Source: Methanobrevibacter sp. TMH8
GTDB taxonomy: Archaea; Methanobacteriota; Methanobacteria; Methanobacteriales; Methanobacteriaceae
DNA: 64,000 nucleotides
Assembly (NCBI RefSeq): GCF_020148105.1
Contig: NZ_JAHLZE010000029.1
Coordinates: forward strand, 18,695-82,694
Direction of reading: 5' to 3'
The notes beneath the pieces are model-generated. The model did not search any database. It saw nothing but the letters and a program-made list of their open reading frames with translations, and was not told the DNA's origin. A program made the translations under genes and the position numbers. This document shows, piece after piece, positions 9,292-18,750 of this stretch; the first letter of the stretch is position 1, and every line of letters begins with the position of its first letter.

Positions 9292-10539
9292 TTATTCATT
9301 TTGAATATTAATTATATCCTTAACAATATTTCCATCTTGGATAACCATTAAAATATTAACAGGATTACCTAAATGAGAAATATCATTTAATGGATTTTTT
9401 TCAACCATTATCATATCTGCAGATTTTCCGATTTCTATTGAACCAACTTCATTATCAATTTCTAAAGCTTTAGCTGCTTCAATTGTTCCAGAAGAAATAG
9501 CTTCCATAGGACTCATTCCAATATCACAAAGTAGCTCTAATTCTCTAAGATTATTACCATGAGGACTGACACCAGAGTCAGTTCCCATAAGCATTTTAAC
9601 TCCAGCTTTGTATGCTGTTATCATATTACCTTTATGTACCCTATCAGCTTCTAGTGCATTTTTAGCACTTTCCTCTGTGAGTAATCCTTGATTAGCTTGA
9701 TCAACTGCTCCACCCATTACAGAACATGTTGGTATTAGATAAGTTCCTTTTTTAACCATCAATTCAGCTGTTTCATTATCAATATAAGTTCCATGTTCAA
9801 TAAACTGGATTCCAGCTTTAACAGAGTTTTTAATTCCACCAAGACCATGAGCATGAGCAGATACTTTAGCTCCTCCCCTCATATTAGCTTCTTTTACAAT
9901 TGTCTTTAATTCTTTCACATTAAACTGAGAATATTCAGGAGCATCATTTGGACTAATAACTCCCCCAGTTGCCATTACTTTTATAAAATCAGCTCGTGCC
10001 CTAAAAACTTCTCTTGTTTTAGCAAGGACTCCTTCAATACCATCACAAACAGGATGAGGTAATCCCGGATATTGTATAATCATATCAATGCCAGAATTAA
10101 GATAGAAATCAAAATGACCTCCAGTTATAGAAAGTGGCATTACACTTATTTTCATCTTTGGAGCGGGAAATATCTTCTTATTTACAGCTGTTTTAACTCC
10201 AATATCAGCTAATCCACAATCACGAACATAGGTAACTCCTGCATTGATAGTGTCCTTCATATTCACTACAGCTTGGTAAAAATAATTAGCTACTGGATTA
10301 GTTAAATCATCTTCCTTAATAAACCCATTTGCCATTACATGAACATGCATATCAATAAATCCTGGAAGAATAAATTTTCCATCACCATCAATAACTTTAG
10401 TTCCATCATCGATATCAATACAAGTTGATTTACCGATATTAGCTATCTTTTTATTTTTAATTAGAATAGCTACATTTTCTAAAGGTTCCTTATCCACAGG
10501 GTTAATAATTGTTATATTTTTAATTAAAATAGAATTCAT
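9292..10539 (-). CDS. Amidohydrolase-superfamily metal-dependent hydrolase
   Basis: A 415-residue amidohydrolase related to imidazolonepropionase and prolidase-type (COG1228) enzymes. Metal ligands are visible: HVH in FIDMHVHVMANGF (near 64-66), a Lys in FIKVMATGGV that may be carboxylated, HAHGLGG and EHGTYID as the next two His sites, and the Asp in MGTDSGVSPHG. The C-terminus has GSIEIGKSADMIMVEKNPL, typical of the small beta-sandwich domain. The substrate is not evident; cyclic amides or small peptides are usual. I chose the ATG at 10539 over the TTG one codon upstream. It is a single gene. Confidence 0.9.
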   Translation of the reverse strand: MNSILIKNITIINPVDKEPLENVAILIKNKKIANIGKSTCIDIDDGTKVIDGDGKFILPGFIDMHVHVMANGFIKEDDLTNPVANYFYQAVVNMKDTINAGVTYVRDCGLADIGVKTAVNKKIFPAPKMKISVMPLSITGGHFDFYLNSGIDMIIQYPGLPHPVCDGIEGVLAKTREVFRARADFIKVMATGGVISPNDAPEYSQFNVKELKTIVKEANMRGGAKVSAHAHGLGGIKNSVKAGIQFIEHGTYIDNETAELMVKKGTYLIPTCSVMGGAVDQANQGLLTEESAKNALEADRVHKGNMITAYKAGVKMLMGTDSGVSPHGNNLRELELLCDIGMSPMEAISSGTIEAAKALEIDNEVGSIEIGKSADMIMVEKNPLNDISHLGNPVNILMVIQDGNIVKDIINIQNE

Positions 10540-10927
10540 CAAATCAACTTAGTGTTTATTTTTATTTTGTTATATCTTATTTTGTTATATTTATTATTCT
10601 TAATATATATTAGAAACTTTATCTTAATTAATTTAACGTTACTTTAATTAATTTTTTATTTGGATATGACGTTATATTTTGAATATTAATTATTTTATAA
10701 GTACAAAATGAATTAAAGCTTTATATATTGTTTAATAAGTTATTATAATTGTATTTATGTTAAAAAAATTAAAATATAATAAAATAAAAATAATTATATA
10801 AAAATATAGTAAAATATGGTTTTCTAGAAATAAAAATAATACTGTTGATTTTAGGAAAATAAAATCCAATTATAATAACTTATGATTTATTTTTTTATTA
10901 TTAATTATTAATTAAAGAGAATAATCA
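10540..10927. other. AT-rich intergenic region
   Basis: Upstream of the amidohydrolase gene there is nearly 400 bases of A/T-rich DNA. It must hold that gene's promoter; TTTATATA-like stretches occur near 10717-10726. I see no reading frame or clear repeat before the structured block that begins at 10928. Confidence 0.4.
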
Positions 10928-11366
10928 TGGTGTAGTACACCAACTTTATTTCTTAGATATTCATTTAAATAAGTAATCTAAGAATGAGTATGATACTTAA
11001 TGTAATTTCAAGATAATATCTACTTAATATTGTACATATGAACAATATTACTTTTAATTCCATAGTACCACCTCCTCAAATTTTGTGAGAAGGCTCATTG
11101 AGTTGTAAGGTACGAGTCTTCCCCATGAAAAATATATTTCAATGAATTTTTCAAGTTAGTGATACTACAGTAAATATTATATTTTTCTACTATAAAAATA
11201 TTACTATAATAATATTTTATATTATATTAATAAAAATAGAAAAATATATATCCAATGACTACAAATAATTAATTGTTGTATGGTACGAGTCAGAGGTTTT
11301 ATGAAAGATAATTTCTTCATTAAAATGAGATATTTTTGTTCATTTAACCTCTATCCATACTTTTTC
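10928..11366. ncRNA. Dense cluster of inverted repeats, candidate structured RNA locus
   Basis: In about 440 bases there are seven inverted repeats: 10928-10934/10936-10942, 10950-10958/10976-10984 (9-bp arms), 11025-11033/11042-11050 (9-bp arms, 8-base loop), 11065-11069 with 11075-11079 against 11098-11102 with 11109-11113, a GAAAAAT/ATTTTTC pair near 11128-11153, 11179-11189/11237-11247 (11-bp arms), and 11278-11298 against 11346-11360. The last is followed by TTTTTC on the plus strand, like a terminator. GGTACGAGTC occurs twice (11109-11118 and 11282-11291) inside a 16-base near-repeat TTGTA(A/T)GGTACGAGTC. It matches no RNA family that I recognise (not RNase P, SRP or tRNA). Strand is undecided. 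Confidence 0.45.
10965..11063 (-). CDS. Possible 32-aa hydrophobic peptide
   Basis: The minus strand has an unusually strong ribosome binding site (GAGGAGGTGG) before an ATG at 11063. It opens a 32-codon frame, MELKVILFICTILSRYYLEI followed by a hydrophobic tail ending ILRLLI. The peptide would be a single membrane helix with two basic residues. The ribosome binding site lies inside an inverted repeat (11065-11113), so translation could be controlled by RNA folding. Small hydrophobic peptides in structured RNAs recall type I toxins, but no antitoxin RNA is shown. It could also be chance. Confidence 0.35.
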   Translation of the reverse strand: MELKVILFICTILSRYYLEITLSIILILRLLI

Positions 11367-11601
11367 TAATTATTTTTATTATAATTCAATTATAGGTTCT
11401 ATTTTTTATATATTTTACTTTTTATTTTTAAATTTAATCTAATTTGATTTAATAAACTCTTTATTATCTAAATAAACAATTGAAAATAAAATAAATAAAA
11501 AAATAATATAAATAATATAATTAATGTAATTAACGAAAATAAAGCAATTAATGTAAATAATATGAATAATTTGAATAAAGTAGTTAAATTAAAAATAAAA
11601 A

Positions 11602-11994
11602 TTATAATAAAGTTATTTCACCTTTTTCAGCATTAACAGCTACTTTAACTCCAGAAATAAGCTCTTCAGTAGTTTTTGGAGAATCTACCATGGGAATATC
11701 AGACATTATAGCCCCAGTAGCTATTATTGGTTCTGCATTTAAACATATAATTGCAGCAGGAGCAACATTATTCTTTTTCATCTGAAATATAACATAAGAA
11801 CCAACTGTAGAACCTTTTCCACCAGGAATAAAAAGTATCTTATCATTTATAAATTTACCTTTTAATTCATGGTTAGGATCGATAACTTCCCCTGTGTTTG
11901 GATTAACTCCTCCTAAAAAACTAAGTGGTTCACTACTTACAATTAATTCACCTTTAGCTTCTCCTTTTGAAATAGTTCTACATTTAATAATCAT
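11602..11994 (-). CDS. DUF126 protein, phosphomevalonate dehydratase small subunit (AcnX type)
   Basis: A 130-residue protein of the aconitase-X swivel (DUF126) family. Motifs are [25 protein letters not shown] near the start, [16 protein letters not shown] in the middle and PMVDS late. In archaea the small and large AcnX subunits dehydrate 5-phosphomevalonate in the modified mevalonate pathway to isoprenoid lipids. No large-subunit gene is adjacent. I chose the ATG at 11994 because AGGA lies 9 bases before it; the ATG at 12003 touches that site directly. It is a stand-alone gene. Confidence 0.88.
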   Translation of the reverse strand: MIIKCRTISKGEAKGELIVSSEPLSFLGGVNPNTGEVIDPNHELKGKFINDKILFIPGGKGSTVGSYVIFQMKKNNVAPAAIICLNAEPIIATGAIMSDIPMVDSPKTTEELISGVKVAVNAEKGEITLL

Positions 11995-12213
11995 TTTAAT
12001 CATTCCTTTTTAAAAATAATATTAAGCTATCTTAAAATTAAGCTATTTATATATCTATAATTTATGCTATCTATTTTATACTATCTATAATATATCTATA
12101 TAATCTATATAAAATATCTATATAAATACTAAAATATAAAATCTTATCAATTTCATTATTATTTCATTATTATTTAAATTAAACAAATCTACACTATTAT
12201 AACTTTATTATAG

Positions 12214-13506
12214 CTAAACAACTTCATTTTTCATAATTTCACGAAGTACAGCTGTTGCATAAGAACCTTTATTTATTGAAAATTCCACTAAAACACCATC
12301 ATCAGTAGCTACTGCACTACTATCCCATACTTTAAAACGCATACTTCGTCTTAATCCATGACTTCCTAATTTTGGTGTTTTTGGACATTCAAAATCTTCT
12401 TTTTTAAGACCTTCTTCTTTAAGTACTTCTCTTTCCATAGTTCCAACATCACCTTCAGCAAATGGAACTTTTGTACCATATAATGGTGAAGTAGGATTAG
12501 CTTCAAAATTAGCTATCATAGATGAAAGTTTTTCTGGAGATTCATCATGAAGAATGTGTTCTTCATTGTCAATAACAATATCTCCTTCAATATATTCATT
12601 AATACCCATAGCTACTCTGTTACTAACAGCTTTATTAAACAAATAAGATTGATATGCATGGACAAACATTCTTTGAAGAGGTTTTGGTAAAGAAAATAAA
12701 GCTTTTTTATAAGATCTATCATCAAGAACTTCTCCAGATTTTCCTCTCTTTTTTTGCTCTTTAAAAAGTTCTTTTAACATCATACGTTCATAACGCATAC
12801 CAATAGGCATAAGTTCTAAAGATTTTTCAATTTTTCCATCATCATAAGCTTGCCTAGCTATTTTAACTTTTTCTGGCTCATTATCATAGGGATTTCCAAT
12901 ATATAATCTCACAGCTTCGGCCAAGTCATTATCTACTAATGCTTTCCCAACAAGATGAGTATTAGTTCTTGGTTTTCCAAATCTTTGCCATCCAAAATAA
13001 TTAGGAACTCCAACTTCTTCAAGTTGTTTTAATACATCATTAGCAGTTTTTGCTGCTTCTTCATTGGAAAATTCCTTATTAATATTTTTGATTAAAATTT
13101 TAAATTTGTTTCCAATTAACTGACCCATCCTAAGCTTTTTTTGCCCTCTAATAATTTTTAAAAATTCTGTGTTGTAAATTTTCCCATCTAATGCTTTAAC
13201 TTCCTCAAATTGTTCTTCACTATCCATATTACTTATACAGATCCATTGACGAGTTATTGCCTTTTTATCTTTCATTCCTGCAAAACCCATTCTTTTTCTA
13301 CTTATATGAAGGTCTCTTGAAATATCCATAAGAACATCAAGAGTTGTTCTACCAAGTTTTTCAATCCAAATCCAAACATTTGGTCCTTCACCATTAGGAA
13401 GTACATTTTCAATTGGAATCTCTTCTACATAGAAATCTTCATATCGATCTCGTATTGTCCCTCCAATTCCAGGATTTTTTGTAACAAAAGTTTGAGCATT
13501 AAGCAT
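12214..13506 (-). CDS. truD: tRNA pseudouridine(13) synthase TruD
   Basis: A 430-residue enzyme that isomerises a uridine (position 13 in bacterial tRNA) to pseudouridine. The family core GFAGMKDKKAITRQW places the catalytic Asp at 80. NYFGWQRFGKPRTNTHLVGKAL begins the middle TRUD insertion domain, and QRMFVHAYQSYLFN follows it. Archaeal members often modify other positions or have relaxed specificity, so the exact site is unknown. AGGATTAT precedes the ATG. The C-terminus ends with the conserved LVEFSINKGSYATAVLREIMK. A tRNA-Arg gene lies 69 bases upstream on the same strand. Confidence 0.95.
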   Translation of the reverse strand: MLNAQTFVTKNPGIGGTIRDRYEDFYVEEIPIENVLPNGEGPNVWIWIEKLGRTTLDVLMDISRDLHISRKRMGFAGMKDKKAITRQWICISNMDSEEQFEEVKALDGKIYNTEFLKIIRGQKKLRMGQLIGNKFKILIKNINKEFSNEEAAKTANDVLKQLEEVGVPNYFGWQRFGKPRTNTHLVGKALVDNDLAEAVRLYIGNPYDNEPEKVKIARQAYDDGKIEKSLELMPIGMRYERMMLKELFKEQKKRGKSGEVLDDRSYKKALFSLPKPLQRMFVHAYQSYLFNKAVSNRVAMGINEYIEGDIVIDNEEHILHDESPEKLSSMIANFEANPTSPLYGTKVPFAEGDVGTMEREVLKEEGLKKEDFECPKTPKLGSHGLRRSMRFKVWDSSAVATDDGVLVEFSINKGSYATAVLREIMKNEVV

Positions 13507-13574
13507 ATAATCCTACCATTAATCAGCTGATAAAAAAAATTCAATAATACATAAAAATGTCAAAGTCTAAAAAA

Positions 13575-13647
13575 TGCCCTGACCGGGACTTGAACCCGGG
13601 GAATAGGATCCGCAATCCTACGTGTTATCCAACTACACTATCAGGGC
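13575..13647 (-). tRNA. tRNA-Arg (anticodon GCG)
   Basis: A 73-base cloverleaf on the minus strand. The acceptor stem GCCCTGA/TCAGGGC pairs perfectly over 7 bp with A as discriminator. The D-arm contains AGTTGGATAAC. The anticodon stem TAGGA/TCCTA encloses TTGCGGA, giving anticodon GCG. The T-arm reads CCGGGTTCAAGTCCCGG. The 3' CCA is not encoded. It would read CGC and CGT, which are uncommon Arg codons in this AT-rich DNA. Confidence 0.97.
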
Positions 13648-13923
13648 AAAAAATTAAGAAAAATTAATCTTTATAATTATTATATCAAGTTAATAATTAG
13701 AAAGTTAAGTTAATAATTCTTTTTTGAATTATCTCACTTAAAAAAGTTTCTATAAAAATTATATAAAATCTATAAAATATATAAAACTTCTCTAAAGGTT
13801 CTATTAAACTTCTATAAAAGTTCTATAAAAATCCATAAAGTTTCTATAAAAATATCTAAATGAATAATAATAAGTAAAAATAATAAGTGAAAATAATCAA
13901 AATAAGGAAATCATGAAAAATAT
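13648..13923. repeat. Degenerate short tandem repeats, TTCTATAAA-type
   Basis: Between the tRNA and the pilin-like gene, roughly 13740-13855 holds about eight imperfect copies of a TTCTATAAAAA-like unit separated by a few bases, for example at 13746, 13813 and 13839. No gene or fold is evident. Slippage in AT-rich DNA is the simplest origin. Confidence 0.4.
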
Positions 13924-14379
13924 CTAAAAAATCGAAAGTGTGAAACTATATTCACCTAAATTACGATTAGTTGTACTAATATTAGAAGCTGTCTGTATGT
14001 CACCTTTTTCAACAAGAACTTCACCATCTAAAACATTATTTTCAACAAGCAAATAATTTTTATCTGGAATCATCTTATTTAAAAAATTTCCCAATATATT
14101 AGCTATATTATTTTTAGTTTCATAGTTCAAATTATTATCATTAGCTTTTAGAATAATTACAACATATTCCAATGTAGAATAGCTATTTTCATCAATATTT
14201 AATATCATTAATTCCATAACATCATTAGCTATTTTAGAATCAACATGATCATCCTGAGGAGTTGGAGAATAGAAATTTAAAACTGAATTAAAAATTAATA
14301 ACCCCATAAAAAGTATTAAAATAGCTAATATCCCATCTAAAAGTGATAAAAACCCTTTATTATCTTTTATAAATGTCAT
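13924..14379 (-). CDS. Pilin-like secreted or membrane-anchored protein
   Basis: A 151-residue protein. The N-terminus (MTFIKDNKGFLSLLDGILAI) has a charged leader, a Lys-Gly junction and one hydrophobic helix (to about 30). This arrangement resembles archaeal class III signal peptides and type IV prepilins, which are cut just before the helix. The rest is a soluble domain without a recognised family. Prediction as a pilin is tentative, since the Glu at +5 of mature pilins is not obvious. The ribosome binding site is weak. It is transcribed away from the AIR-synthase-like gene 107 bases upstream, possibly as the second gene of that unit. Confidence 0.7.
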   Translation of the reverse strand: MTFIKDNKGFLSLLDGILAILILFMGLLIFNSVLNFYSPTPQDDHVDSKIANDVMELMILNIDENSYSTLEYVVIILKANDNNLNYETKNNIANILGNFLNKMIPDKNYLLVENNVLDGEVLVEKGDIQTASNISTTNRNLGEYSFTLSIF

Positions 14380-14486
14380 AATATAATATGTTAAATATAT
14401 TAAAAATATAATAGTTAGTTAGAAGTGAGTTAGATAGATTGAAGATCTAATCTTTATTCAAAACTGTTAGTTAGATAGACAAAAAT

Positions 14487-15884
14487 CTAATCTTTATTCA
14501 AAATATAATCCACGACTTTATCTTTTTTCTTTATTGAATTGTTAGCTGCATTTTGAACTTTTTCCTTCATGATCTCAAAATCTTCAGGAGTTGTATCACC
14601 AACTAACTTTTTGATTTTAGTATAAGCAGCTTCCCTAAATAATGGCTCAAGAATTTCTTCTTTTCCGTCTTGTTTTATCATTCTTGGAATACCGGTATTA
14701 TCTACTGTACCAATTTCTGAAATTTTTACTCCAACAGATTCTATTGATTTTGTGACTTCTTTAGCTATATCTTCAGGAGCAACTATCATTAAAGAATCAA
14801 TTGAAACACCAAGAGGATCTATATCTAAAGTTTCAAGCATGTTAAGAACTTTTGGAGTAACCATCTTTCTAATGTCTTCCTCATTAAATTCAAGCCCTAA
14901 ACCTGTAGTAGTGGATATTTCATGAGCATCCCCTCTAAGACCACCATTAGTAACATCAGTCATTGCATGAACGTCTTTGACAAGATTATCTCGAACAAGT
15001 GCATTAGAAGCTTTAATAAAGCTAATATCCATAGTTTCCCATACTACATCAGAAAATCCATTATAAATAGCTGTTGTAGTAATAGTTCCTCCTCCGGAAC
15101 CTTCAGTAAGAAGAATCACATCTCCAGCTTCAGCCCGTTTTCTAGCTGTTGGAGGATAATTTGATACACCTATAGAACCAACTGCACTTACAAGTCTATC
15201 TCCAAGAACCATGTCCCCTCCAACTCGAAGAGTACTTCCAGCTACTATTGGAACATCAATAAGTTCAGATACTGTAGCTACACCTGCTGTAAAATCAAAT
15301 AATTTACCAACATCTCCATCATCAGCTAAATGAATGTCACTGATAATAGCTACTGGTTCTGCACCCATAACACAAACATCTCTTAGTGATGCTCTAGCTA
15401 CGTGGAAACCTCCAAGGAAAGGATATTCACTTAATCTTGAATGTATCCCATCAACAGCTGTTGTAATATAAACTTCATTATCGTCTTCACTTCCAACAGG
15501 TGATTTAACTACTCCCCCATCATCTTGAGCTTCTGGATTTACAAGAGAAGATGAATTTGTACTAGCTACTATTTCAGCTATTTTTCTGTGAACAAAGAAG
15601 TCTCCTGCACCACGAGACCCAACGCCCATTTCACCCATAGCTATATCTGCTTTTGGAATAGCTATTAATTCTTTTAAAAATTCATCATCTGAATTTTGAA
15701 TATCCAATGTTGTTTGAACTTCATCAATAACACTTTTAGCCATTAAAATTGCATTATCATGATTAATATTTTTATATTCCATTATTCTATTAGCTAATAT
15801 ACCTTCAAGAGATTTTTCTTCTTCTTTATTTAATGATTTGTTCTGTTTAGCTAATTTATCCCGTATAAATCCTTCTATGTCCAT
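14487..15884 (-). CDS. AIR-synthase-related protein (PurM/HypE/ThiL/SelD superfamily)
   Basis: A 465-residue protein. An N-terminal helical extension of about 80 residues precedes a two-domain PurM-type fold. Superfamily signatures include GVGSRGAGDFFVHRKI (about 86-101), a substrate Asp in TTAVDGIHSRL, RASLRDVCVMGAEP and SGGGTITTTAI, and the C-terminal half has AMTDVTNGGLRGDAHEIS. These enzymes bind ATP and activate small acids or amides. Methanogens carry several uncharacterised members, some annotated as hydrogenase-maturation (HypE-like) factors. The exact reaction is unknown. CAGGTG precedes the ATG. Confidence 0.82.
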   Translation of the reverse strand: MDIEGFIRDKLAKQNKSLNKEEEKSLEGILANRIMEYKNINHDNAILMAKSVIDEVQTTLDIQNSDDEFLKELIAIPKADIAMGEMGVGSRGAGDFFVHRKIAEIVASTNSSSLVNPEAQDDGGVVKSPVGSEDDNEVYITTAVDGIHSRLSEYPFLGGFHVARASLRDVCVMGAEPVAIISDIHLADDGDVGKLFDFTAGVATVSELIDVPIVAGSTLRVGGDMVLGDRLVSAVGSIGVSNYPPTARKRAEAGDVILLTEGSGGGTITTTAIYNGFSDVVWETMDISFIKASNALVRDNLVKDVHAMTDVTNGGLRGDAHEISTTTGLGLEFNEEDIRKMVTPKVLNMLETLDIDPLGVSIDSLMIVAPEDIAKEVTKSIESVGVKISEIGTVDNTGIPRMIKQDGKEEILEPLFREAAYTKIKKLVGDTTPEDFEIMKEKVQNAANNSIKKKDKVVDYILNKD

Positions 15885-16417
15885 TTTTACACCTGATTCC
15901 TAACAACAAGACCTTAGGAATTTGAATAATAATTTAATTCTATTAAAATAATTGAGTTATAATGTACTTAAAGTTTGTGCTACTGAATTTGAAATAAAAA
16001 TCCCATATACAAGAATTGTTTTAGAGTTAAAAAATTGATTTAAAATAGAAATATATTTTGAATAAAATTTGATATTTTTATATTATCAAAAAATCTAAAA
16101 GATAAAAGTAAAAAATAAAAAATGAAAGATGAAAGATGAAAAATAGAAAATAAAAAATAGAAAACTAAAATAAAATACTAAAAGAAAATAAAAATTGTAT
16201 AAAAATTTATCCTATTAATTTACCCATATAATTTATCTTATATTAAAAATTTATATAATAATTATTAATTACATTTAATACACAATAAACAATACTAATA
16301 TTAATAAAAAAACTATGAAAAAAAATAATTTTTTTATTATATTATTGTTACGATATTTATTATATTACAGATTAAGATAATTTTATTAGTTTTATTAATT
16401 TTAAAAGAGAGGGAATT
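15885..16417. other. Divergent promoter region of the AIR-synthase-like gene and cfbD
   Basis: About 530 bases of AT-rich DNA lie between divergent genes. Short GAAAGATGAAAAAT-type repeats occur at about 16120-16165. A TATA-like stretch near 16353-16362 is placed to serve cfbD. I see no operator or RNA gene. Confidence 0.4.
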
Positions 16418-17512
16418 ATGCATCCAAGACCAAGCCCAATAGCTGCTTCACTTTATACACTAAGAGATCTGAATGCTGATGTTGTTATAATGCATGGACC
16501 GCATGGTTGTTGTTTTAGAACAGGACGGCTGCTTGAAAGTGATGGAGTTCGAGTTTTAACAACAGCTATGGCTGAAAATGATTTTATATTTGGAGCTAGT
16601 GATAAACTAGAAGAAACACTAAGAAAAGCTGATGAAATGTTTAAACCAAAACTTGTTGGAATAGTTGGAACCTGTGCAAGTATGATAATTGGGGAAGACT
16701 TGAAGGAAGCTATAGATAAAGTAGATACAGAAGCTGTTGTTCTACCAGTAGAATCTCATGGTGGATTTGGAGAAGGAGATAACACAGAAGGTGCAATAGC
16801 TGTACTAGAAGCAGCTACCAAATACAATGTTATTCCACAAGAAGAAGCAGATAGACAAATTAAGATGCTGAAATTAGCTACAGAAACAGAGAAAACCAGA
16901 GGAATGGCAAAAGGAGAATATATTAAACCAAATTTTGGAGATAACAAAGAAGAAATAGCTAAAATAGTAGTAAAATCTATAAAAGATGGAAAAAAGGTTG
17001 CATTCGTGTTGAATGCAAAGAAAGAAACTAGCTATCTTTTTGCAGATGTTATGAATATTGATTTTGATGAAATAAACAAGAAAGCAAATAAAAACAACAA
17101 ACCAACTATTATAGCTAATCTTGATGAAAATATAGGACTTCCAAGAATAAGAGATCATGCCAAAAATATAAAAAAAGACCTAGCTAAAAATAATATAGCT
17201 ATTGATTATATAACTGGTGGTTTAGATGAATATCCTATTACCCCAAGAAAAGCTGAAGAAATTTTAAAAGAAAAGAATTTTGATCTTGTAATAGTAGCAG
17301 GAGTTCCACATGCACTGAAAGTCGAAGAACTCGACAAAAATACAGAAACAATAGCTGTAACAGACGGCCCACGATTAGTAGAACCACTTAGACAACTTGG
17401 TTATGACCATGTCGTAGCTGAGCTAGACGCTCATTCAAAAACCCTAGGAACAGAACATATAGTTGATTCTGACTTTGGAATGATGATAAGGACCGTTGTT
17501 GGTTGGGATTAA
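16418..17512 (+). CDS. cfbD: Ni-sirohydrochlorin a,c-diamide reductive cyclase, catalytic subunit
   Basis: A 364-residue nitrogenase-like (NifD/NflD) protein. With the reductase CfbC it performs the six-electron reduction and ring closure that converts Ni-sirohydrochlorin diamide into 15,17(3)-seco-F430-17(3)-acid, on the way to coenzyme F430 of methyl-CoM reductase. The start [20 protein letters not shown] is typical. Candidate cluster cysteines are C31/C32 ([13 protein letters not shown]) and C86 ([15 protein letters not shown]). GAGGGAATT precedes the ATG. It stands alone; cfbC is not adjacent. Confidence 0.94.
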   Translation: MHPRPSPIAASLYTLRDLNADVVIMHGPHGCCFRTGRLLESDGVRVLTTAMAENDFIFGASDKLEETLRKADEMFKPKLVGIVGTCASMIIGEDLKEAIDKVDTEAVVLPVESHGGFGEGDNTEGAIAVLEAATKYNVIPQEEADRQIKMLKLATETEKTRGMAKGEYIKPNFGDNKEEIAKIVVKSIKDGKKVAFVLNAKKETSYLFADVMNIDFDEINKKANKNNKPTIIANLDENIGLPRIRDHAKNIKKDLAKNNIAIDYITGGLDEYPITPRKAEEILKEKNFDLVIVAGVPHALKVEELDKNTETIAVTDGPRLVEPLRQLGYDHVVAELDAHSKTLGTEHIVDSDFGMMIRTVVGWD

Positions 17513-17746
17513 AACTGGAAAAATTATTGCTATAATTGTTAAACTCAGATAAAAAAATGAAATTAATCGTTGAAATTGTAGAGAACAATCATATGCCCTA
17601 CCTTTAAAGATTTCAAGGAATTTTAATTCCTTATATCTCATATAGCCTATATAATTTATATAACTTATTATTGTAATATTATAATTTTATATATTCTTAT
17701 TTTTTACTTTAAAGGAAATTAAACTATATAAAAAATAATTTAAAAA

Positions 17747-18166
17747 CTAAACTAAACTACTAACTCTTTTATATTTTCCATCATAAATAAGCTTAATAAT
17801 AGCATCTTTCAAGTTGACATTACTGAAATCAACTCCACGGATGTCAGTTCCGCGAATATAAACTTTAGCTAAATTTGATCCTTCTAAATTAGCATTATGT
17901 AACTTTGTTCCGGAAAGATCAGCTCCTTCTAAGTTTGCATTTCTTAAATCAGTATAGCTAAGATCAACTCCACGAAGATTAGTTGCTCTCAAATCTGTGC
18001 CATTTAAATTAGCTCCACGAAGATTAGCTGATGTGAAATCACAATTTTTAATATTGCTTCCAGATAAATTTACATTAGCTAAATTAGCTCTTCTAAAATC
18101 AATATTAGTTAAATCCATATCTCTTAAATCAGAACCTGCCAAATTAGCTTTCCTATAATCTTTCAT
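17747..18166 (-). CDS. Pentapeptide repeat protein
   Basis: A 139-residue protein made almost wholly of A(D/N)LXX-type pentapeptides, for example ANLRGANLNGTDLRATNLRG and LEGADLSGTKLHNANLEGSN. About 22 repeats would form a right-handed quadrilateral beta-helix of five to six turns. There is no signal peptide, so it is probably cytoplasmic. Some family members mimic DNA and protect gyrase, but nothing here shows that function. GAGATGATATA precedes the ATG. It converges with cfbD. Confidence 0.92.
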   Translation of the reverse strand: MKDYRKANLAGSDLRDMDLTNIDFRRANLANVNLSGSNIKNCDFTSANLRGANLNGTDLRATNLRGVDLSYTDLRNANLEGADLSGTKLHNANLEGSNLAKVYIRGTDIRGVDFSNVNLKDAIIKLIYDGKYKRVSSLV

Positions 18167-18750
18167 TATATCATCTCTAAAATATTATATATTTATCTAT
18201 ATATTTGTTAACAATCGTTAATATTTTTTCCTATTTTTATTATATTAAATAAAAATTATGGATAAAAAGAATTATAATAGTCTTCTTGGCTTAATCTTAG
18301 TTTTTATCTTATTATTCTCAAATTTATCTTATATTAGTCTTATGTTAATCTTATATTAATCTTAAATTTATCTTATAATGATTTTATAATGATTTTATAT
18401 AAATTTTATATTAATCTAATTTTTATTAAAAAATTTAGTATTTAATAAATATCTTTTTTGATTTTAATATTTTAATATAAATTAATATAAAAATATTTTA
18501 TAAAATATAGGATTATAAAATATAGAACATATAGTATTTTTTAAATATATGATTAAATCATGTATCAAAATAGTTAAAAATAAATAATTAATAAAATAAA
18601 AAATATTTAGTATAAAATTAAAATCAAATAATGGATTAATTAAATAAATAGATTAATTATAAAAATAATTAAAATAAAATAAAAAAAATTCTGATTAATA
18701 AAAGTAATTAAATAATTATATATAAAAATTTTAATTAATAGGCAAAAATC
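18167..18750. other. AT-rich divergent intergenic region
   Basis: About 580 bases lie between the pentapeptide-repeat gene and hisH. TTATATTAATCTTA-like short repeats occur at 18300-18375. TTATATATAAAAA at 18716-18728 is placed about 30 bases before hisH and is probably its TATA box, giving a very short leader. Nothing else is recognised. Confidence 0.4.

Noticed and set aside
1302..11118. Shared TTGTAAGGTA between the ABC operator (1302) and the structured block (11103)
   Set aside because: Ten matching bases in AT-rich DNA, but the second copy lacks the inverted arm; treated as chance.
11109..11291. The two GGTACGAGTC copies as ends of an insertion sequence
   Set aside because: They are direct, not inverted, and no transposase frame lies between or near them.
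11222..11320. A second 32-codon frame on the minus strand (starts MKKLSF)
   Set aside because: It lacks its own strong ribosome binding site and crosses two inverted repeats; kept only as part of the structured-block finding, not as a gene.
12004..12213. CTATCTATA-like repeats upstream of the DUF126 gene
   Set aside because: Irregular spacing and unit; best explained by AT-rich slippage rather than a CRISPR or regulatory array.
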